Source: Nocardioides islandensis
GTDB lineage: Bacteria > Actinomycetota > Actinomycetes > Propionibacteriales > Nocardioidaceae
Assembly (NCBI RefSeq): GCF_015352455.1
Contig: NZ_JADKPN010000006.1
Location: 173,964 to 237,963, forward strand
Length of the DNA: 64,000 nt
Direction of reading: 5' to 3'
Shown here: one piece after another, positions 58,394 through 64,000 of the stretch
Layout of the letters: every line of letters starts with the position of its first letter
How positions within the stretch are numbered: position 1 is the stretch's first letter
Translations under genes and position numbers: made by a program
Notes under the pieces: generated by a model
The model's input: only the letters and a program-made list of their open reading frames with translations
What the model was told of the DNA's origin: nothing
The model's database searches: none

Positions 58394-61105
58394 GTGACGT
58401 CACCCCCCGCGCCCCAGCAGGTCGAGGAGCACACCGCCCCTCGGCACTGGGAGGCCGACGTCCTGCTCCGCGACGGGCACACCGCTCACATCCGGCCGAT
58501 CCGGGCCGACGACGCGAAGCTGCTGGTGGAGTTCTACGGCCGGGTGTCGGACCAGTCGAAGTACTTCCGCTTCTTCACGGCCATGCCCAAGCTGTCCGAC
58601 CGCGACGTGAAGCGGTTCGTGCAGGTCGACCACGTGCGCCGGGTGGCGTTCGTGGTCACCCTGCAGGACCGGATGATCGCGCTCGGCAGCTACGAGGGCG
58701 ACGACTCGGGCAAGGCCGAGGTGGCCTTCCTCGTCGAGGACTCCCAGCAGGGCCGCGGGATCGGCCAGCTGCTGCTGGAGCACCTCGCCCAGGCCGGCCG
58801 CGAGCGCGGGATCGAGCGGTTCGTGGCCGAGGTCCTCCCGGACAACGAGCGGATGATCCAGACCTTCCGCGACGCCGGGTACCGGCTGGTCAGCGGGGTC
58901 GAGGACGGCGTGATGACGCTGGAGTTCCCGATCGCCACCACCGACACCGCCGCCGGCGTGATGGCGACGCGTGAGCACCGCGCCGAGTCGACCTCGATCG
59001 AGCGGTTCTTCAACCCGCGGTCGGTCGCGGTCATCGGCGCGAGCCGGCGCCAGGACACCATCGGCCAGGCGCTGGTCCGGCACCTCGTGCTCGGCGACTA
59101 CACCGGCCGCGTGTACGTCGTGAACGACCGCGCGACGTCGGTCTCCGGCATGCCGTCGCACGCCACCGTCAGCGAGATCGCCGACGACGTGGACATCGCG
59201 ATCGTCGCCGTGCCGGCCGAGTCGGTGCAGGACGTCGTGCTCGACTGTGCCAACAAGGGCGTGCACGGGCTGGTCGTGATCTCCTCGGGGTTCGCCGAGG
59301 TGGGCGAGGAGGGCCGCCAGCGGCAGCGCCGGCTGCTCGGTCTGTGCCGCAGCTACGGGCTGCGGCTGATCGGGCCCAACTGCCTCGGCATCATCAACAC
59401 CGACCCGACGGTCCAGCTGAACGCGTCGCTGTCGAGCCACATCCCGGCCCGTGGTCGCGCCGGGTTCTTCTGCCAGTCCGGCGCCCTCGGTTCGGCCATC
59501 CTCGAGAAGGTCTCGAACCGCGGCCTCGGCCTATCGACGTTCGTGAGCGCCGGCAACCGCGCCGACGTGTCGGGCAACGACGTCCTCCAGTACTGGGAGG
59601 AGGACGATGCCACCGAGGTCGTGCTCCTCTACCTGGAGTCCATCGGCAACCCCCGCAAGTTCTCCCGCATCGCCCGCCGCGTCTCGCTGCGCAAGCCGAT
59701 CATCGCCGTGCGGTCGGGCCGGACGACCCAGGGCGTGCCGATGGGCCAGATCGTCCGCCAGATCGCGGCGCCGGGTCGCGCGGTCGACGCGATGTTCCGG
59801 CAGGCCGGCGTGATCCAGGTCGACACGCTCGACGAGATGTTCGACGTCGCCCAGCTGCTGGCCCACCAGCCGCTGCCTCGCGGGCGCCGGGTCGCGATCG
59901 TCGGCAACAGCGACGCCATCGGGCTGCTGGCCGCCGACGCCGCCTCGGCGGTCGGCCTGGTCGTCAACCGCTCCGACGCCCTCGGGGCGGACGCGACGGC
60001 GGAGGACTTCGAGGACGCGCTCGACGCGGCCATCGACGACCCGGACGTCGACTCGGTCGTCGCGGTGTACGTCCCGCCCATCAACACCACCGGCGAGGAC
60101 GTCGCCAACGTGCTCGCCGCCGTCGGCGAGCAGTCCGACAAGCCGCTGGTCTCCTCCTTCCTCGGCACCGAGGGTGTCCCCGAGCTGCTGCGCGTGCCCG
60201 ACGTCGCGGGTGCGAGTGCCGGCCGCGGATCCGTGCCGTCGTACCCCGCCATCGAGTCCGCCGTCCGCGCGCTCGCGTCCGTGGTCGGGTACGCCGTGTG
60301 GCTGCGCACCCCGAACGGGCCGGCCGCCACGCTCGAGTCGGTCGACCCCGCGGCAGCCAAGGCCTTCGTGAACCGGCTGCTCATCGACCACCCCGACGGA
60401 CGCGACCTCGAGCAGGAGGAGCTGCACGAGCTGTTGGCGCACTACGGGGTCGACCTGTGGTCGTCGGTGCCGGTGTCGAGCCTCAAGGAGGCGCAGCGGG
60501 CGGGCAAGGCGCTCGGCTGGGACGTCGTGCTCAAGGCGACCACCGACCGGCTGCGCGAGCGCCCCGACCTTGCGCACGTCTGGCGCAACATCGACAACCA
60601 GACCGAGATGCGCCAGGCCTGGCGGTCCCTGAACGAGATCATCACCGACCCCGAGACCGCCGGCTTCGTGGTGCAGCGCAACGCACCGCCCGGCATCCCG
60701 ATCTCGGTGGCCAGCGTCGAGGACCCGCTCTTCGGGCCGGTCGTGTCCTTCGGCGTGTCCGGCCCGCTGACCGAGCTGCTCGAGGACCGGTCCTTCCGCA
60801 TCCCGCCCCTGGGGGAGCGGGACGCCGCCGCGATGGTCCGCGAGATCAAGGCGGCTCCGCTGCTGTTCGGCTACCGCGGCAGCGAGGCCGTCGACATCGC
60901 CGCCGTCGAGCAGCTGGTGCAGCGGGTCGCCCAGCTCCAGCACGACATCCCGCAGGTGGCCTCGCTCGAGCTGTCGCTGGTGCTCGCGGGCGCCGAGGAC
61001 CTCACGGTGCTCACCGCCACCGGCCGGGTCGAGCCGGTCTCCGACCCCCGCTCCGACTGGTTCGTCCGACGACTCCCCGACCTCGCCGACACGCTGCCCG
61101 GCTGA
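58394..61105 (+). CDS. GNAT acetyltransferase fused to acyl-CoA synthetase (ADP-forming) domains
   Basis: The 903-residue protein has an N-terminal GNAT domain (about residues 22-185; VAFLVEDSQQGRGIGQLLLEHLA holds the acetyl-CoA loop). A CoA-binding Rossmann domain (SVAVIGASRRQDTIGQALVRH) begins near 210. A succinyl-CoA synthetase-like region and a C-terminal ATP-grasp domain follow. The order is reversed relative to Salmonella Pat, which has GNAT at the C-terminus. Fusions of this class acetylate lysines of acyl-CoA synthetases in actinobacteria and proteobacteria. The ADP-forming part may be regulatory only. The start is GTG 58394. Confidence 0.88.
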   Translation: MTSPPAPQQVEEHTAPRHWEADVLLRDGHTAHIRPIRADDAKLLVEFYGRVSDQSKYFRFFTAMPKLSDRDVKRFVQVDHVRRVAFVVTLQDRMIALGSYEGDDSGKAEVAFLVEDSQQGRGIGQLLLEHLAQAGRERGIERFVAEVLPDNERMIQTFRDAGYRLVSGVEDGVMTLEFPIATTDTAAGVMATREHRAESTSIERFFNPRSVAVIGASRRQDTIGQALVRHLVLGDYTGRVYVVNDRATSVSGMPSHATVSEIADDVDIAIVAVPAESVQDVVLDCANKGVHGLVVISSGFAEVGEEGRQRQRRLLGLCRSYGLRLIGPNCLGIINTDPTVQLNASLSSHIPARGRAGFFCQSGALGSAILEKVSNRGLGLSTFVSAGNRADVSGNDVLQYWEEDDATEVVLLYLESIGNPRKFSRIARRVSLRKPIIAVRSGRTTQGVPMGQIVRQIAAPGRAVDAMFRQAGVIQVDTLDEMFDVAQLLAHQPLPRGRRVAIVGNSDAIGLLAADAASAVGLVVNRSDALGADATAEDFEDALDAAIDDPDVDSVVAVYVPPINTTGEDVANVLAAVGEQSDKPLVSSFLGTEGVPELLRVPDVAGASAGRGSVPSYPAIESAVRALASVVGYAVWLRTPNGPAATLESVDPAAAKAFVNRLLIDHPDGRDLEQEELHELLAHYGVDLWSSVPVSSLKEAQRAGKALGWDVVLKATTDRLRERPDLAHVWRNIDNQTEMRQAWRSLNEIITDPETAGFVVQRNAPPGIPISVASVEDPLFGPVVSFGVSGPLTELLEDRSFRIPPLGERDAAAMVREIKAAPLLFGYRGSEAVDIAAVEQLVQRVAQLQHDIPQVASLELSLVLAGAEDLTVLTATGRVEPVSDPRSDWFVRRLPDLADTLPG

Positions 61106-61111
61106 CCAACC

Positions 61112-61213
61112 GCTGGTCGAGGAAGGCGCCCTGGCGCCTGTCACGAGACCCGGTGAGCACTGTCGTCGACCTCGCGCGGTCTCGTGACGGGACTTCGTCC
61201 CTCCTCGACCAGC
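61112..61213. repeat. Dispersed palindromic repeat, copies B and C, inverted
   Basis: Copy B (61112-61150) starts GCTGGTCGAGGAAGG and ends GTCACGAGACC, with arms GGCGCC / GGCGCC as its centre. Copy C (61178-61213) is the reverse complement form, starting GGTCTCGTGAC and ending CTCGACCAGC, with a GGGAC-TTC-GTCCC stem. The two face each other across 27 bp between the GNAT fusion and the M16 gene. Copy A is at 3228. Confidence 0.8.
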
Positions 61214-61242
61214 GGGCGGGGAGCGTCGGCTAGCGTCGCGCC

Positions 61243-62520
61243 ATGGCTTCCAGCTCGATCGAACGCCGCAAGCTCCGCAACGGGCTGCGCGTCGTCCTCG
61301 CTCCCGACCGGTCCGCCCCCGTCGTCGCCGTCGCGGTCTACTACGACGTCGGGATCCGGTCCGAGCCGCAGGACCGCACCGGGTTCGCGCACCTCTTCGA
61401 GCACCTGATGTTCCAGGGGTCGGCGTCGCTCGGGAAGATGGAGCTGGCCTCGCTGATCTCGGCGTCCGGCGGCGTCCTCAACGGGTCGACGCGCCTGGAC
61501 TACACCAACTACTACGAGATGCTGCCGTCGAACGCCCTCGACCGCGCCCTCTTCCTCGAGGCCGACCGGATGGGCTGGCCGGCCGTGACGCAGGAGAACC
61601 TCGACAACCAGATCGCGGTCGTCAAGGAGGAGATCCGCGTCAACGTGATGAACGAGCCGTACGGCGGGTTCCCGTGGCTGACCCTCGCCCCGGTGCTCTA
61701 CGAGTCGTGGGCCAACGCCCACGACGGCTACGGCTCGTTCGTCGACCTCGAGAGCGCGACGCTCGAGGACGCCCGCGACTTCTTCGACAAGTACTACGCC
61801 CCGGGCAACGCCGTCCTCGCGGTCAGCGGCGACTTCGAGGTCGACCACGCGCTCGAGCTCGTGCACCACCACTTCGACCCGGTCCCCAAGCGCGCCGTCC
61901 CTCCCCGTCCCGACTTCGACGAGCCCGCACCGACCTCCGAACGCCGCGGCGAGCAGCACGACGCCGACGCTCCGGCGCCCGCGGTCGCGCTGGGCTGGCG
62001 GGTGCCGGACCCGGGTGACCTGGCGGCCTACCTGCCGTACGTCGTGCTCGCCTCGAGCCTGGCGACCGGCGATGCTTCCCGGCTGCGACGGCGGCTGGTG
62101 CAGGACGACCGGCTGGCCACCGACATCGGCTGCCACCTCGGGCTGATGGAGGACGCCTTCGACGTGCGCAACCCGTGCCCGTTCGTGCTGGAGGCGCACC
62201 ACCCCGGCGACGTGCCGACCGACAAGGTCGTCGCCGCCGTCGACGAGGAGCTCGACCGGCTGGCCACCGACGGGCTGGCGTCCGACGAGCTGACCCGCGT
62301 CACGGCGCGGCTGCGGTCCGGGATGCTGCAGGGGAGCGACAACCTGCTGCGTCGCACGCTGGCGATGGCGGCGTACGAGCAGCAGCGCGGCCGCGCCGAG
62401 CTGGTGCACGAGATGCCCGAGAGGCTCGCCGAGGTCACCGCCGAGCAGGTGGCCGCCGCCGCCGGGACGCTCAGACCGGACGTCCGCGCCCGCCTCGACC
62501 TGATCGCGGGTGCCGCATGA
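61243..62520 (+). CDS. M16-family zinc metallopeptidase, catalytic subunit
   Basis: The 425-residue protein has the inverted zinc motif H50-L-F-E53-H54 (in FAHLFEHLMFQGS). YTNYYEMLPSNALDRALFLEADR lies further on, with the glutamate that completes the site. The second half carries FDVRNPCPFVLEAHHPGD. It is cytosolic, with no signal peptide. Paired M16 genes form peptidases that clear peptides. Its stop overlaps the next gene as ATGA. Confidence 0.9.
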   Translation: MASSSIERRKLRNGLRVVLAPDRSAPVVAVAVYYDVGIRSEPQDRTGFAHLFEHLMFQGSASLGKMELASLISASGGVLNGSTRLDYTNYYEMLPSNALDRALFLEADRMGWPAVTQENLDNQIAVVKEEIRVNVMNEPYGGFPWLTLAPVLYESWANAHDGYGSFVDLESATLEDARDFFDKYYAPGNAVLAVSGDFEVDHALELVHHHFDPVPKRAVPPRPDFDEPAPTSERRGEQHDADAPAPAVALGWRVPDPGDLAAYLPYVVLASSLATGDASRLRRRLVQDDRLATDIGCHLGLMEDAFDVRNPCPFVLEAHHPGDVPTDKVVAAVDEELDRLATDGLASDELTRVTARLRSGMLQGSDNLLRRTLAMAAYEQQRGRAELVHEMPERLAEVTAEQVAAAAGTLRPDVRARLDLIAGAA

Positions 62521-63875
62521 GTCCCGTCCAGCGATCGGGCAAGCGCCGCGAGCGCGCCGCCCAGCCCATCCCGCCGCTGACCAGGCCGCGCAAGCAGCGG
62601 CTGCCGTCGGTCGCCGAGCGGGTGCTGCCCAGCGGACTGCGGGTGGTGGCCGTACGCCGCGCGTCGGTGCCGCTGGTCCACGTGCGGCTGCGGATCCCCA
62701 ACGCCGTCAAGCGGGGGACCGACCTCGCGAAGGTCTCGCTGCTCGGCCGCAGCATGATGCTCGGCGCCGGCGGTCGATCGCAGAACGAGCTCGCCGAGGC
62801 GCTGCAGACGATCGGCGGCGGGCTGCGCGTCGACGACGGCGCCGACGGTGTGGTGATCGGCGGCGAGGCGCTGGCCGCGAAGCTGCCGCAGCTGCTGGCG
62901 CTGCTGTCCGACGTGCTGACCGACCCGGCGTACCCGAAGGCCGCCGTCGAGCGCGAGGCCGGCCGCCTCGCCGACCACGTGCGGCGGGCGCTGTCCCAGC
63001 CAGGCGTCACCGCCGACGAGGCGTGGTTGCGCCGGAGGTACGCCGACCACGTCTACGGCAGCAACATCCCCTCGCCCGACGAGGTGGCCGCGGTGCCGGC
63101 CGGCTCGCTCAAGGCCGCGCACCGGCGACGGGTCCTGCCCGACGGCAGCCTCCTCGTGCTCGTCGGCGACGTGACGCCCGCGCGTGTCCTCGACCAGGTC
63201 GAGAAGGCGCTGTCCGGCTGGCGGGCCGACGGCCGCGGTGCCGCGGTCCCGAAGGTGCCCGCCCTGACCACCGGGCCACTGCTCCTGGTCGACCGTCCGG
63301 GCGCGGTGCAGTCGAACATCCGCATCGGCGGGACCGCCCCGCGGCGTACCGATCCGTCGTACGCCTCCGCGCAGATCGCGAACGGCATCTTCGGCGGCTA
63401 CTTCTCCTCGCGGCTGACGATGAACATCCGCGAGGACAAGGGCTACACGTACAGCCCGCACAGCGCGATCCGCGTGCTGCGCGGCGACGTGCGGGTGTTC
63501 ACCTCCGCCGACGTGGCGACCGAGGTGACGGCGCCGGCGCTGGTGGAGGTGCTCTACGAGCTGGGCAAGATCGCCACACTGCCGGCCAAGGAGGAGGAGC
63601 TGGACGCGACCGTGCAGTACCTCACCGGCACCCTCGCCCTCGGCACCGCCACCCAGTCGGGGCTGGCCGAGCTGCTCGCCGACATCCTCAGCGACGGCAT
63701 GGGCGTGGACTGGCTCCAGGAGTACCCCGCCCGCCTCGCCGCCGCCACCCTCGACGACGTCCAGGAGGCGGCGGCCGCGATGCTCGCGCCCGAGAAGCTG
63801 GTCAAGGTCGTGGTCGGGGACGCCGACCGGGTCGAGGCCGGACTGGCGACGCTGACGGAGGTCACGCGGGGCTAG
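62517..63875 (+). CDS. M16-family peptidase homolog without zinc motif
   Basis: The 452-residue protein has the M16 fold (VPLVHVRLRIPNAVKRGTDL and GGYFSSRLTMNIREDKGYTY near its end) but no HxxEH. The motif position reads LLGRSMMLGAGGRS instead. This matches the non-catalytic partner of a two-subunit M16 peptidase; the FSSRLxxNIREDKGYTY segment is the R/Y-containing substrate-binding region. It is coupled to the catalytic subunit through ATGA. Confidence 0.88.
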   Translation: MSPVQRSGKRRERAAQPIPPLTRPRKQRLPSVAERVLPSGLRVVAVRRASVPLVHVRLRIPNAVKRGTDLAKVSLLGRSMMLGAGGRSQNELAEALQTIGGGLRVDDGADGVVIGGEALAAKLPQLLALLSDVLTDPAYPKAAVEREAGRLADHVRRALSQPGVTADEAWLRRRYADHVYGSNIPSPDEVAAVPAGSLKAAHRRRVLPDGSLLVLVGDVTPARVLDQVEKALSGWRADGRGAAVPKVPALTTGPLLLVDRPGAVQSNIRIGGTAPRRTDPSYASAQIANGIFGGYFSSRLTMNIREDKGYTYSPHSAIRVLRGDVRVFTSADVATEVTAPALVEVLYELGKIATLPAKEEELDATVQYLTGTLALGTATQSGLAELLADILSDGMGVDWLQEYPARLAAATLDDVQEAAAAMLAPEKLVKVVVGDADRVEAGLATLTEVTRG

Positions 63876-63917
63876 ACGGTATGGCGTGACCCGGTCGCGC
63901 TGACGGGGTTGCGGGTC

Positions 63918-64000
63918 GGGGCCTCACTCACAAATGGTCGTGGGTTACCGAGTAGGGGCTGCCTGCTCGGCCTATCCAACAGTTGTGGGAGGCCCCGATG
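63918..64000 (+). promoter_or_regulatory. Folded leader of a gene starting at the window end
   Basis: GGGGCCTCAC (63918-63927) can pair with GTGGGAGGCCCC (63985-63996) with a two-base bulge. Within it CCGAGTAGG (63948-63956) pairs with CCTGCTCGG (63962-63970), one wobble, around GGCTG. GGGAGG lies seven bases before the ATG at 63998, so a gene begins here. Its product lies outside the window. The folded, gene-free leader is compatible with an IS110-type element end, but nothing in the visible sequence proves this. Confidence 0.4.

Overview
The window is very GC-rich, actinobacterial DNA. GTG and ATG starts are mixed, four-base ATGA/GTGA overlaps are common, and intergenic gaps are short. It carries a HrdB-type primary sigma factor with a long Ala/Lys-rich N-terminus, a PorA-family envelope protein, WS/DGAT and DUF4192, DUF7455 and DUF4192-type actinobacterial families. 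The gene set and the palindromic repeat family point to Nocardioides or a close relative (inference). The window is almost entirely coding. No rRNA, tRNA, CRISPR array or complete insertion sequence was recognised.

Layout. 1-8.2 kb is an envelope/surface-glycan block: a cut-off membrane protein, a GT2-methyltransferase fusion, a 2OG-Fe(II) oxygenase, an acyltransferase-3, a PorA-family protein, a GT-C-like membrane protein and a methyltransferase. 8.2-16.3 kb holds rpsA, a secreted arylsulfotransferase-like protein, a GlxA-type regulator facing a 49-residue membrane protein across a palindrome, coaE, a beta-helix protein and a group-2 sigma factor. 16.4-20 kb is the 5-oxoprolinase set pxpA-psuG-(non-coding interval)-pxpB-pxpC. 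20-29 kb has an MFS transporter, dinB, a LysE exporter, DUF4192, a glutamate-cysteine ligase-like enzyme, a universal stress protein, an HhH-GPD protein and sigA. 29-36.5 kb has a serine-hydrolase lipoprotein, a WS/DGAT and the remnant of a second one, a secreted amidase and small membrane proteins. 36.8-50 kb carries parE and, 8.6 kb downstream of its end and on the other strand, parC. Between them lie a 22-residue ORF, a beta-lactamase-like hydrolase, a VanZ protein, a DUF4242/secreted protein/LuxR-ATPase group, a carbonic anhydrase, an MFS pump and an LprG-like lipoprotein. 50-53 kb is a NarL-type two-component system.

55.4-58.3 kb is the most interesting part: an ECF sigma factor, a membrane-anchored anti-sigma candidate, and two lipoprotein genes. 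Three promoter-like sites with one common architecture (GRTAAAC, exactly 16 bp, then a block ending CTGTC) precede the divergent lipoprotein, the sigma operon and the downstream lipoprotein. The extracytoplasmic domain of the anti-sigma candidate is repeated in the downstream lipoprotein. This looks like a self-contained cell-envelope stress regulon whose sensor domain has been duplicated.

58.4-63.9 kb encodes a GNAT/acyl-CoA ligase fusion and a pair of M16 peptidases. The last 80 bases are a folded leader ending in an ATG whose gene lies outside the window. Other non-coding signals are a dispersed palindromic repeat (about 39 bp, three clear copies), several strong terminators, and stems that run into coding sequence over the stop codon.
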